Assembly: GCF_000230675.1 (NCBI RefSeq)
Contig: NZ_AGIK01000002.1
Location: forward strand, 283,853 to 347,852
Source of the DNA: Synechococcus sp. WH 8016
GTDB taxonomy: Bacteria > Cyanobacteriota > Cyanobacteriia > PCC-6307 > Cyanobiaceae
Direction: 5' to 3'
DNA length: 64,000 nucleotides
The first letter of the stretch is position 1; each line of letters begins with the position of its first letter. The notes beneath the pieces are model-generated. The model was not told where the DNA came from and ran no database searches. It saw only the letters and a program-made list of their open reading frames with translations. Both the position numbers and the translations under genes were made by a program. Of this stretch, positions 17,417-24,892 are shown in pieces.

Positions 17417-17664
17417 AGCTTGCGAAGTTGGCGGTGGAGTTCACGCTCATCTGCGCAGGGCATCCACTTTCCGTTGTTCTGATGCAGCGTATTGCAACCA
17501 ATCTCACTGGCACGTTGTTGCGCGTCAGCTTTGGATTGGTAGATGCCTTTGCTGTGAGCATGGCTGGCCATGGGATGGACAACGAAAGCAGCGACGAGGG
17601 CGAATGAGATGGAGATCCATCCCATCATCGTTGTGGTGAAGGCATTAAAAGTGATTGCTTTCAC
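17413..17664 (-). CDS. DUF3721 secreted small protein
   Basis: The 83-residue protein has an N-terminal hydrophobic signal segment with a likely cleavage site at A-S-H-A-H near residue 36. The mature part is the compact DUF3721 domain, G-I-Y-Q-S-K-A-D-A-Q-Q-R-A followed by I-G-C-N-T-L-H-Q-N-N-G-K-W-M-P-C-A, with two conserved cysteines. The family is common in cyanobacteria; its function is unknown. Both ends overlap neighbours by 4 bp (ATGA), placing it tightly between the DUF305 gene and the PepSY-like gene. Confidence 0.85.
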   Translation of the reverse strand: MKAITFNAFTTTMMGWISISFALVAAFVVHPMASHAHSKGIYQSKADAQQRASEIGCNTLHQNNGKWMPCADERELHRQLRKL

Positions 17665-18359
17665 AGCGCGAAAAGGCCATCAAATTTGTAGTAGTCCGGC
17701 TTATTCAGTCCTCCGCTTTGCAGCATCTTGCGGAGTTCGATGATCTCTTTGCGCTGGGCGACGATGATCTCGCGCGCCAGGCGAAGGACGGTGGGGTTGG
17801 TGGAGTTTTGCCGAGCCTCATGTGCCATCTGAAGTGCGCCTCCATGGTGCTCAATCATTCCCTCTAAGAACCACTGCACCCTGTTGTCGCGCGTTGGCTT
17901 CGTTCCCGACATGCGCATCGCGGCAATCACATCAGGACTCATGCGCACCAGATCTGCCATGGAGTTGGGGTCCCCGTTAGGGCGCAATGCCACGGGATAA
18001 ACCGGTGCATCCGGATACCAGGCCTTGCGCCATTGGCGCATCGCCTTGATCTCACGGGCCTGTTCGTCCCAGATGCTGTTCGCAAGGGCTCCCACCCCAG
18101 GGGCGCCGATATTGAAGACGTACTCACTCATCCGCAACGCCCCGGTGTGATGCTCGACCATGCCATCGATAAAGCGCAGGTCGTAGGTGCTGCCTGCTGG
18201 TCCCATGCCATGGGCATGGTGCTGATGGTTGCCGGAATGGGGGGGTGCAGCCTCTTTCGTTTTTTCAGGTGCTGGGTGATGCATTTGGTCCATTTGGGCC
18301 AATGCGACTTGAGGGGGCAGTGCCGAGATGGCGGCCAGAGCAAAAGCGATTCGACGCAT
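17661..18359 (-). CDS. DUF305 family secreted protein, duplicated domain
   Basis: After a signal peptide (cleavage near A-L-A-Q-M) and a His/Met-rich stretch (Q-M-D-Q-M-H-H, H-Q-H-H-A-H-G-M) come two DUF305 halves. These are marked by F-I-D-G-M-V-E-H-H-T-G-A-L near residue 65 and F-L-E-G-M-I-E-H-H-G-G-A-L near 165. The paired histidines and methionines are typical of DUF305, a ferritin-like helical family associated with copper and other metal responses. The ATG at 18359 gives a normal signal peptide; the frame also allows GTG 18374, which lies close to the promoter. It is the first gene of the operon driven by the MerR-type promoter. Confidence 0.88.
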   Translation of the reverse strand: MRRIAFALAAISALPPQVALAQMDQMHHPAPEKTKEAAPPHSGNHQHHAHGMGPAGSTYDLRFIDGMVEHHTGALRMSEYVFNIGAPGVGALANSIWDEQAREIKAMRQWRKAWYPDAPVYPVALRPNGDPNSMADLVRMSPDVIAAMRMSGTKPTRDNRVQWFLEGMIEHHGGALQMAHEARQNSTNPTVLRLAREIIVAQRKEIIELRKMLQSGGLNKPDYYKFDGLFAL

Positions 18360-18380
18360 GGAAAGAACAATCACGTCGCT

Positions 18381-18411
18381 ATCGTGGAGTCTCCAGTAAG
18401 TGGAGAGTCAA
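18381..18411 (-). promoter_or_regulatory. MerR-type promoter and operator for the DUF305 operon
   Basis: Reading the minus strand, a -35 box TTGACT (18411-18406) and a -10 box CACGAT (18386-18381) are separated by 19 bases, longer than the normal 17. The spacer contains a dyad CTCCA-n5-TGGAG (18391-18405). A dyad inside an over-long spacer is the hallmark of promoters activated by MerR-family regulators, and the merR-like gene begins 7 bases beyond it on the other strand. Confidence 0.8.
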
Positions 18412-18417
18412 CCCTTC

Positions 18418-18798
18418 GTGCCTAAAGCGCCTGGCGATCTACTCAAGATTGGAGTTGTCTCTGCAAGAAGCAACATTTCGGTGAAAACGATTCGTTTTTA
18501 TTGTGATGAAGGTTTATTGCTGCCAGTATCACGTACCGATTCCAGATATCGATTGTTTGATGAGTCTGTTTTTGACGATCTTAGTCTAATCCTTCGTCTG
18601 CGGGCCATGGACTTGCCTCTTGATTTGGTGAAACAAGTAATTCAGGCACAGCGATCTGGAATCTGTACTTGCAGTGATCTCAAGACCACGATGCGCGAAA
18701 AATTAAGCGAGATTCATGAGCGCCTGGATGAATTGAAGGTGCTGGAGACTGAGATCAAAACGATGTTGAAGAGCTGGGAGCCTTGTGGCGGGGCTTGA
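18418..18798 (+). CDS. MerR-family metal-responsive regulator
   Basis: The N-terminal winged helix-turn-helix reads L-K-I-G-V-V-S-A-R-S-N-I-S-V-K-T-I-R-F-Y, the standard MerR DNA-binding start, followed by the second helix pair and a long dimerisation helix. The C-terminal part has C-T-C near residue 86 and a final C-G-G-A, placing possible metal-binding cysteines where CueR, CadR and similar sensors have theirs. The GTG at 18418 places the start close to the HTH, as is normal; the open frame to GTG 18400 would start inside the operator. It probably controls the divergent DUF305 operon and possibly itself. The metal is inferred to be copper from the DUF411, DUF305 and oxidase neighbours. Confidence 0.88.
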   Translation: MPKAPGDLLKIGVVSARSNISVKTIRFYCDEGLLLPVSRTDSRYRLFDESVFDDLSLILRLRAMDLPLDLVKQVIQAQRSGICTCSDLKTTMREKLSEIHERLDELKVLETEIKTMLKSWEPCGGA

Positions 18799-18822
18799 TC
18801 AGTCGTACGAGTATCGCAGTGT

Positions 18823-18999
18823 TCAGGCTTCAATCAAAATATTTCCCATCATGCCGAGATCCTCGTGATCAAAAACGTGGCAATGATAAACGCTTTTTCC
18901 TCCAAAGTCGTTGAAGCGGGTGCGCGCTTGGACGGTTTCTACATGCTGCACAAAAGGCCGCATCGAGGCCAGCCTCATCAATCCATCGCATGGAAGACC
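18823..18999 (-). pseudogene. Multicopper oxidase C-terminal remnant
   Basis: The minus strand encodes R-F-N-D-F-G-G-K-S-V-Y-H-C-H-V-F-D-H-E-D and then L-G-M-M-G before a stop at 18823. This is the H-C-H-x3-H-x4-M copper-site signature of CopA/CueO-type multicopper oxidases, which oxidise cuprous ions in the periplasm. Upstream the frame is broken by TAA at 19000-19002, and other oxidase-like residues are only in other frames, so the gene has lost about nine tenths of its length. It sits between the MerR gene and the TerS-like gene and supports a copper role for the cassette. Confidence 0.75.
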
Positions 19000-19106
19000 T
19001 TAGAGCTGAACGCCGGAGGTTTTCTGGAGCCAGATGGCGCTGACGGGGACCAGCTTCAAGAAGCTCTCATGCTGTGTTCACTCCATCTTTCCGTCAAAAG
19101 TCTTCG

Positions 19107-19592
19107 TTAGTTCGAAAAATCTTCAAGCAGCCCTGCGACCCCAAGAGCCGTCGCCTCGATGTTCATGGCACCCTCCAAGGCCTTGCAGGCCGCGGCCATT
19201 ACGGAAGGAAGCTCACGCCCTTGGAGAACGGTGCCAGCTTCCAGGTGATGCCTGACGCTGCGCTCGACCATCGCCAGTAGCTCTTCAGCTCGATCTCCAA
19301 CGGTGCGAGCTCGTGCGAGCTGCTCTTGTCGGAACGTCTCAAGCTGGTATTTGCAGCGCTCAAGGTCCTCCTTCGTTCGTGCCTCTGATGCCTGCTGAAG
19401 CATCCCGGAGTCGTAGTCAGCCAGACGCTCGTTCCAGCGCCACTGTTCTGCTCGTCGGCGCAGGGTTGATTCAGAGCAGCCCACAACATCCGCTGTCTGA
19501 CTGAACTGACGACTGGGGCCAAAGTCTCGATGCAGCAGGAGCTGCTCGAAGGCATCTGCGGGCTCACCAGGGAGTTGTGGGAAGGAGTTCAT
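19107..19592 (-). CDS. TerS-like protein (phage terminase small-subunit type, HTH plus helical)
   Basis: From M-N-S-F-P-Q-L-P-G-E the protein reads like many putative phage small terminases. A first block (A-D-A-F-E-Q-L-L-L-H-R-D-F-G-P-S-R) leads into a helix-turn-helix (V-V-G-C-S-E-S-T-L-R-R-R-A-E-Q-W-R-W) and then W-N-E-R-L-A-D-Y-D. A long helix rich in Glu, Arg and Gln follows, and a short C-terminal segment. Small terminases recognise the packaging site; no large terminase lies in the island. In phage satellites a lone TerS can redirect helper-phage packaging, which is the suggestion here. The start could also be TTG 19622. An alternative reading is a general HTH regulator. Confidence 0.6.
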   Translation of the reverse strand: MNSFPQLPGEPADAFEQLLLHRDFGPSRQFSQTADVVGCSESTLRRRAEQWRWNERLADYDSGMLQQASEARTKEDLERCKYQLETFRQEQLARARTVGDRAEELLAMVERSVRHHLEAGTVLQGRELPSVMAAACKALEGAMNIEATALGVAGLLEDFSN

Positions 19593-19648
19593 CGACTTGT
19601 GCGCTTTCCAACAGGCTTCCAACGGGCTTCAAGCAGCGTCATCGAGCT

Positions 19649-19858
19649 TCATCCGGAAGAGCCAAACCATTCGGATTGGTGGTGATTTTGTAGCTGCTCA
19701 GAGTGATCTAGCGGGCAGCATTCCCAGCGAAGTGGACGTCCTCCAGTCGCCTCCCACTGCTTCTCGATGAAGGCTCTACGCCTTCTCTCCATCCATCCTG
19801 AGGATCTATTGGGTTGGCCCTTGTAAAAGGAATCAAGATCGGTTCTAAAGGAAGCCAA
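19649..19858 (-). CDS. Hypothetical 69-residue protein, doubtful
   Basis: The frame starts with TTG and gives a basic product (E-R-R-R-R-A-F-I-E-K-Q-W) followed by a small Cys-Cys-containing tail. There is no clear ribosome site. It is in the same direction as the TerS-like gene, 57 bp upstream of it, and could be a small phage-like protein. I do not recognise it, and the frame may be a chance opening. Confidence 0.25.
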   Translation of the reverse strand: MASFRTDLDSFYKGQPNRSSGWMERRRRAFIEKQWEATGGRPLRWECCPLDHSEQLQNHHQSEWFGSSG

Positions 19859-20060
19859 GAGAGAGAGGTAACTACTCCAGGCTTCCGGTTGTTATCGACA
19901 TTCCGAACGAACCTGAACAAGCCCAGGTAACTTGAAGGGTTGGCATTTCGAGGTAGTTGCCACCGCTTCGGAACACTTGCAACGAGAACAACAACTGCTC
20001 TCTTGCCACTTCTGTGGCGAACTTAAACAACCTCAGGAGTAGCTCCCTGAGCCGGATAGC

Positions 20061-20132
20061 CACCTCGTTTGGGTTCATTGGCCCTGTGTGTGCGAGGTGG
20101 TCGGTCCGGACCTTCCTCACACACAAACCCAA
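20061..20132. repeat. Nested palindrome before the rep gene, candidate origin or control element
   Basis: Around a perfect palindrome GGTCCGGACC (20103-20112) lie paired arms: GAGG 20094-20097 with CCTC 20115-20118, GTGTGTG 20086-20092 with CACACAC 20118-20124, and TTGGGTT 20069-20075 with AACCCAA 20126-20132. An alternative 7-bp hairpin pairs CACCTCG 20061-20067 with CGAGGTG 20093-20099. The structure runs into the ATG of the Rep-like gene. It could be a replication origin, a Rep operator or an RNA structure controlling Rep translation. Confidence 0.5.
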
Positions 20133-22843
20133 TGCGCAAGAACTTTCAGGGCCTCAGGCCCCACACAACTGAGCAACTCAGAGCCGAGTTAGTTGTCGAC
20201 CATCTGATTAATCTTGACGATTACATCCGCGGAGCGATCACGCTTGGCGCTGATGAAGGCTGGCGTGAGGCGTTAAATCGCAAGGCACAGGAGCAGATCA
20301 AGGAGGTCAAAGAAAATCTCAACCTGCGCCCTAACGAGGTCGCCTGGGAAGAGCGCTCCATCACTCGCAAGACGGACTACAGGTTCCGAGAAACTCCGCC
20401 CGAGAACTGGAACATCTACAGCGTCGGGATGACCAACAAAGGCGTGCTTCTGACCGGACTGCACTTTGCAGGCCAACGCAAGCACCCCAGCATCCGCACC
20501 CGAGAGAAGGGTGAAGTTCGCTTCGACTGCACCGGCACCCAGGTGAAGGTCTACCTCCCGCCGTTGACGTGGGAGTACGCCTTGCATCTGCTGGATCATC
20601 ACGGGTTCATCTGCACTCGGGAGGAGTACACCCCGGAGATGGCATGGCAGTTCATCTTCAGTAACCCGGCGGTCCCCATCTGGGTCGAGGAATCAGCCCT
20701 TAAGGCGTTGTCTGCGACCTCCCATGGTCAGCTCGCCGTCGGCATTAACGGCATCAACTCAGCAGGGCAAAAGACCCGATCAGATCGCCTCCGTGTGCCC
20801 CTGCAGAAGCTCGCGAAGGGTGGCCGTCGGATGATTGTCAGGTTTGACAACGGCAGCAACTCTGAGCGCGCTGCGCAGCGAGTAGCAGGGCAGCTGAATC
20901 GAGCTGGAGCTGATGCCAACTGGTTCACCTGGACAGATCCAGGCAAGGCCAAGACGGACGACTACTTCGCGGCGAAGGGCAAGGCACTGGTCGCCGGCAC
21001 GTTTGACCGCTCAGCCGATCAAACCGACAGCTTCAACCTGAACGAGGGTCAAAAGGGCCATTACTCCCGACTGAAGGGCAACTGGCGGACGACCACGATC
21101 GATCGCGAGTTCGAGCCGGAGGACCTGGTCAAGGCGCGGATGCAGGGGCGAATTATCGCCCTGGAGGGCCCCACGGGTACTGGCAAGACCAAGGCCTCAG
21201 TCGGTGCCATTGACCTGATGGAGCAGGCCCTGGGCCACAAGGTCATCGTGCTGGGTCTGTATCACCGTGCCTCGCTGGTCCACAAAGGCGCTGCTGAGTT
21301 CGGTGTCAGGGACCTCAGCTCATCCAGAGGCACGTTTGAGCGTGAACGTGGAGAGCGCAGGGACGGTCTGTTCTGCTGCTGCGAATCGATCAAGAAGGAC
21401 AGCGGCGAGTTGGACATGTGGAGATGGAGCCACGACCTGGAGGAGAACCCCAGGCCAGCTGTGCTGTTCCTTGACGAGCTCACCCAAGCAACCCTGCATC
21501 TGCTCCTGGACGGGACTGACGGGATGAGAGACAGCAGGCGTGAGGCGATCCGGTCAGTTGAACGGTTGATACGAAACCCAGAGCTCATCATCATCGCTGC
21601 TGAAGCGGGCATAGGCGACATCGAGCTGGAATGGCTACAGGCGCTGTCTGGTGTTCAACCTCAGGTCATCAACACCACGTTTCGCCGGCAGTCCGACCTG
21701 TTCTATGGCGCCGCTACTGCTGACAACATCGACAAGCTCCAGCAGCTGTGCGGACAGACCATCGATCAAGGCCAGCAGGTCTGGCTCTCGATGGGCGAAG
21801 CAGAGTCACTGAAGAAATTCAGCGCACCTTTTTCTCGCAGCTTTCTGATCCACAGCGACAACTCCTCATCCTTGGAGGTCGCTGAACTGATGTCCAACAC
21901 CAATGCGGTCGCAGGTCAGTACACCTTGGTCGGATACAGCCCATCTGTGGTCTCTGGCATCTCGTATGAGGCCTCAACCGTTGGCATCGCTGCTTGTGTG
22001 CAGCAATTCGCGATGGCCCCCCAAGACGCCATGCAAGCCGTCGCCAGGGCACGAAGCGCAGATCGGCGGATCATGCTGTCGCCTGTCTCAGCACCGATGG
22101 CAAAGATCGGAACTGGGCGGACATCACAAGAAGAGGTCAGCCGTGCCAGGTTCACTGCGATCGACCCGAAGATGCAGGAGCTCTACCGAGACCACCTGAA
22201 AGGCGTTGACCCGGCAACCGTGCGCTACTCAGTCGCCCTCGAAGCTCGGGTCAACTATGAGGCCGTCAATAACGAGCACGTGTTGGCATGCCGCCTCAAG
22301 GATCAGGGCTACACGCTCCGGCCGTTTGACGAGCTGATCAGCGACAACGCTGTTGTTATCCCGAAGGCTCAGCGGGATAAACAGAAAAAGCAGGCTGAAC
22401 TGAGCCGCCGGACCCAGCTGATCCATGAGGTCATGACTGGTCAGAAGACCATTGACCAGGCCAACTCAGAGGCCAGTAGGGAGACCAAGAACGGCATTTG
22501 GGTGGACCTGGCAGCGGTAGACCCCAGCCATGCCTATGTGTGGATGCTGCGCGTCAGGGTGCATGACCTGATCGCTGCAAGGTCATTCACTGTCGATAGC
22601 GCTGAGTTCCGCGCGATGGCAGCAGAGGTGCAGAGCCTGAATAAGCACGAGGCACGGGAACTGCGAGACATCCTCGGTGGCCGCGTCACCATTCCTGGAC
22701 CAGACGACGACGTCCCCGCAACGTTCGCCAAGGCGCTGCTCAAGGTGGCGGGGTTCACCACCCAGAGGCAGAGGCTCCAGGTTGATGGCGTCCGTACCTA
22801 CCGCTTTGAGGTGATCGCGTTGGAGCTGTCCCCATTCTTGTAG
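20132..22843 (+). CDS. Rep-like primase/helicase (CyRepA1/DUF3854-type replication protein)
   Basis: The 903-residue protein has an N-terminal region with W-V-E-E-S-A-L-K-A-L-S near residue 190 and, about 60 residues on, R-F-D-N-G-S-N. This is the toprim-like arrangement of DUF3854, expected to act as a primase or nicking domain. A P-loop, L-E-G-P-T-G-T-G-K-T near 345, follows, then L-F-L-D-E-L-T near 450 as the Walker B, and a helicase-like C-terminal half. This layout matches the cyanobacterial plasmid replication proteins called CyRepA1. The ATG at 20132 directly follows the palindrome; an in-frame ATG/GTG further up would cover it. Presence of a full replication protein argues the island can replicate when excised. 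The stop codon lies in a 12-bp inverted repeat. Confidence 0.75.
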   Translation: MRKNFQGLRPHTTEQLRAELVVDHLINLDDYIRGAITLGADEGWREALNRKAQEQIKEVKENLNLRPNEVAWEERSITRKTDYRFRETPPENWNIYSVGMTNKGVLLTGLHFAGQRKHPSIRTREKGEVRFDCTGTQVKVYLPPLTWEYALHLLDHHGFICTREEYTPEMAWQFIFSNPAVPIWVEESALKALSATSHGQLAVGINGINSAGQKTRSDRLRVPLQKLAKGGRRMIVRFDNGSNSERAAQRVAGQLNRAGADANWFTWTDPGKAKTDDYFAAKGKALVAGTFDRSADQTDSFNLNEGQKGHYSRLKGNWRTTTIDREFEPEDLVKARMQGRIIALEGPTGTGKTKASVGAIDLMEQALGHKVIVLGLYHRASLVHKGAAEFGVRDLSSSRGTFERERGERRDGLFCCCESIKKDSGELDMWRWSHDLEENPRPAVLFLDELTQATLHLLLDGTDGMRDSRREAIRSVERLIRNPELIIIAAEAGIGDIELEWLQALSGVQPQVINTTFRRQSDLFYGAATADNIDKLQQLCGQTIDQGQQVWLSMGEAESLKKFSAPFSRSFLIHSDNSSSLEVAELMSNTNAVAGQYTLVGYSPSVVSGISYEASTVGIAACVQQFAMAPQDAMQAVARARSADRRIMLSPVSAPMAKIGTGRTSQEEVSRARFTAIDPKMQELYRDHLKGVDPATVRYSVALEARVNYEAVNNEHVLACRLKDQGYTLRPFDELISDNAVVIPKAQRDKQKKQAELSRRTQLIHEVMTGQKTIDQANSEASRETKNGIWVDLAAVDPSHAYVWMLRVRVHDLIAARSFTVDSAEFRAMAAEVQSLNKHEARELRDILGGRVTIPGPDDDVPATFAKALLKVAGFTTQRQRLQVDGVRTYRFEVIALELSPFL

Positions 22844-22875
22844 TGGGGTCTATAGATCTACACACCCCACTACAA
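22838..22875. repeat. Perfect 12-bp inverted repeat over the rep stop codon
   Basis: TTGTAGTGGGGT (22838-22849) pairs with ACCCCACTACAA (22864-22875) around a 14-base loop that itself contains the palindrome TAGATCTA. The rep stop codon TAG is inside the left arm. Neither strand shows a U-tract after the stem, so it is not a standard terminator; it may be a protein-binding or recombination site, or a messenger end structure. Confidence 0.7.
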
Positions 22876-22998
22876 AAACAGGGCAACGTCCAACATCTTT
22901 CCAGTCCATAGAGTCGCCACACTCAGCTCGAAGCAAAGAAGACTGTTGATAACTCGAACAGAGCGCCTTCAGGGAACTGCTGAAGCTCACGCTTGTTT

Positions 22999-24858
22999 TC
23001 ATTGTCGTCCCTCGCTTCTATCGCCTCCAAGATCAACTTCGTAACCAAGCTCTGATGCACGGAAGCGAGCAATCTCTTGGAGACCAGCCACAACCTCTGG
23101 GGGGAAGACAGGCCGCGGAAACTTGCCAGGCTCCTTGATCACCCCTCCTCGTCCTGTCACCAGTTGATTGAACCAAGTCTTGCCAGCGAACAAGAAGGCA
23201 AAGCCGCGCTCGTAACCCATCGCTCGCAGGGCATGCAGCTCTCCAAGCGCAGTCCCCCAGGAATCCGTCGGAAACCCATTGGGACCAAGCCGGTTGTAGT
23301 GAAGCTGAATCGAGTCTCCACTCATGACCCAAGAAATACCGAGCTGCTGAAGCCAAGAGTTGAACTGCATCCGTTTGGGAATCTCTTGAAGCCCATGCTG
23401 AAGAAACTGGGACACGATCTCGACTGTGTCCTGCGCCTTCAGCACAGGGTCCTGAGGGCGTAACTCGCTGAGCCTGTAGTTCAACTCAGAAATCTCTCGC
23501 TCGAGCTCTAGAACTTGCTCACGCGCCTGAGAGATGGCACCGGTCAGAACAGAGACCTGAATCTCGTTGGGCAGCTCCTTCGTCAGCTCTTCAGCAAGAC
23601 GATGTTCACCGCGCTGAATCCTTCCACTGAGCTCCTGAAGCTGATCGTTTGCAGTACGGATCTGCCTGCTCAAATCCTCCACTTCCGGCCCCATCTGGAT
23701 GGGGAAGAGGTTCTGCCAGTCGGCCAACGACAAGGTCGCCATCAGCATCGCCTCGGCCTCATCCAAAGGAAGATTGATGGTCGGCGACTTCCGCCAAGCA
23801 CCAAGCTGCTCACGACATCGCGTCGCACCCTGCTTTGCGACCGCACCAGCACTGTCAGAACAGGTGACATAACCGGGATGCCCGGGTCTGGCGTATCGAC
23901 CGGCCGCCCTGTAAGTCAACAGAGACCCACAACCCGCGCAACGGACCAAACCACTGAACAGGAAGTGAACTTTCCGCGCCTTGGTGGTTGAACGCTTCCG
24001 ATCACGCGTTGCCTTCGCCCGTTGGGCTCTTGTGAAGGTCTCCTGATCAACAACAGAGGGGTAATAACCCGGTATCTCATGGCTGTTTTTGCGCTGCAAC
24101 AAGCCGGTGACAGCGGGGTCCCTTAACCGTTGACTCACTTGACCACGGTTCCAACGACCGTCCTTAGATGCAGGAGGGGCTGCATAGCCCTCCGTATTCA
24201 GCTCATCGGCAATCTGCGTCTGGCCCATCCCCGCCAGGCACATCTTGAACATGGCCTCGATCGACTTGGCGTAGCCGTTTAAGCGAAATGGGTTGTCAGG
24301 CAACGACTCATCCCGGTCAATCCAGTAGGGATTGCGATGCCGCGGCCTCTCACCACGATCCTGCGCCTCGTAAATCTTGCGCCACCCACCACGAGACCAT
24401 TTCGACTTCTCGTCGCTCTCGGCATGAGCCTGTGCGAAGAGGAACGACAGCATGGCGAGGTCTTGGGCCCCAGTCGTCTCTCTGAACAAAGGAGAGCCAC
24501 CCTGATAGCTGCAGACCGCAAACCCAAGCCCCTGCCCCCAGACATCCCGGATCAGAGACTCCAGTGCATCCAGAGGCTCTTGCCTGGAGAAGCGCCTGTG
24601 ATCCTCAACGACCAGCACGGACCCCTTCGGGATAGAACCGGAGCGAGCTGCCTCTAGAAACCGCCCCAGCGCCCCTTGGGTGCGGTTCCGGCCGGTGTAA
24701 GCGCTGACGCCTGGATCGAGAAGTTCCTCAGCAAGACGAAAGTCGGGATGCCTGCGCATCCAATCCTTTAGAGCCTCCTCCTGGCGCTGCAGACCTGACT
24801 TATCGCCTTGTGCCTGGCCACCACTGGAAACGCGGCGATAGGAATAAGCCAGCGCCAT
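22999..24858 (-). CDS. Large serine recombinase (integrase of the island)
   Basis: This 619-residue enzyme has the full large-serine-recombinase layout. The catalytic domain contains Y-S-Y-R-R-V-S-S-G-G-Q (nucleophile serine near residue 11) and V-E-D-H-R-R-F-S-R near 85-93. The recombinase domain spans about 160-290. A zinc ribbon has C-A-G-C near 310 and further cysteines near 335-350. A long coiled coil spans about 390-460, and a C-terminal tail follows. Such enzymes join attP and attB in one direction and need a directionality factor to excise. The start at 24858 lies 51 bp from the right attachment core, as expected when the integrase borders its own att site. The target appears to be the catalytic-motif codons of mutY. 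Confidence 0.93.
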   Translation of the reverse strand: MALAYSYRRVSSGGQAQGDKSGLQRQEEALKDWMRRHPDFRLAEELLDPGVSAYTGRNRTQGALGRFLEAARSGSIPKGSVLVVEDHRRFSRQEPLDALESLIRDVWGQGLGFAVCSYQGGSPLFRETTGAQDLAMLSFLFAQAHAESDEKSKWSRGGWRKIYEAQDRGERPRHRNPYWIDRDESLPDNPFRLNGYAKSIEAMFKMCLAGMGQTQIADELNTEGYAAPPASKDGRWNRGQVSQRLRDPAVTGLLQRKNSHEIPGYYPSVVDQETFTRAQRAKATRDRKRSTTKARKVHFLFSGLVRCAGCGSLLTYRAAGRYARPGHPGYVTCSDSAGAVAKQGATRCREQLGAWRKSPTINLPLDEAEAMLMATLSLADWQNLFPIQMGPEVEDLSRQIRTANDQLQELSGRIQRGEHRLAEELTKELPNEIQVSVLTGAISQAREQVLELEREISELNYRLSELRPQDPVLKAQDTVEIVSQFLQHGLQEIPKRMQFNSWLQQLGISWVMSGDSIQLHYNRLGPNGFPTDSWGTALGELHALRAMGYERGFAFLFAGKTWFNQLVTGRGGVIKEPGKFPRPVFPPEVVAGLQEIARFRASELGYEVDLGGDRSEGRQ

Positions 24859-24892
24859 GGAGAGGCTTGCCCGACACAGACAAGCTAGTCAC

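Noticed and set aside
22838..22875. Rep-end inverted repeat as a Rho-independent terminator
   Set aside because: No run of T follows the stem on either strand, so it is listed as an inverted repeat only.
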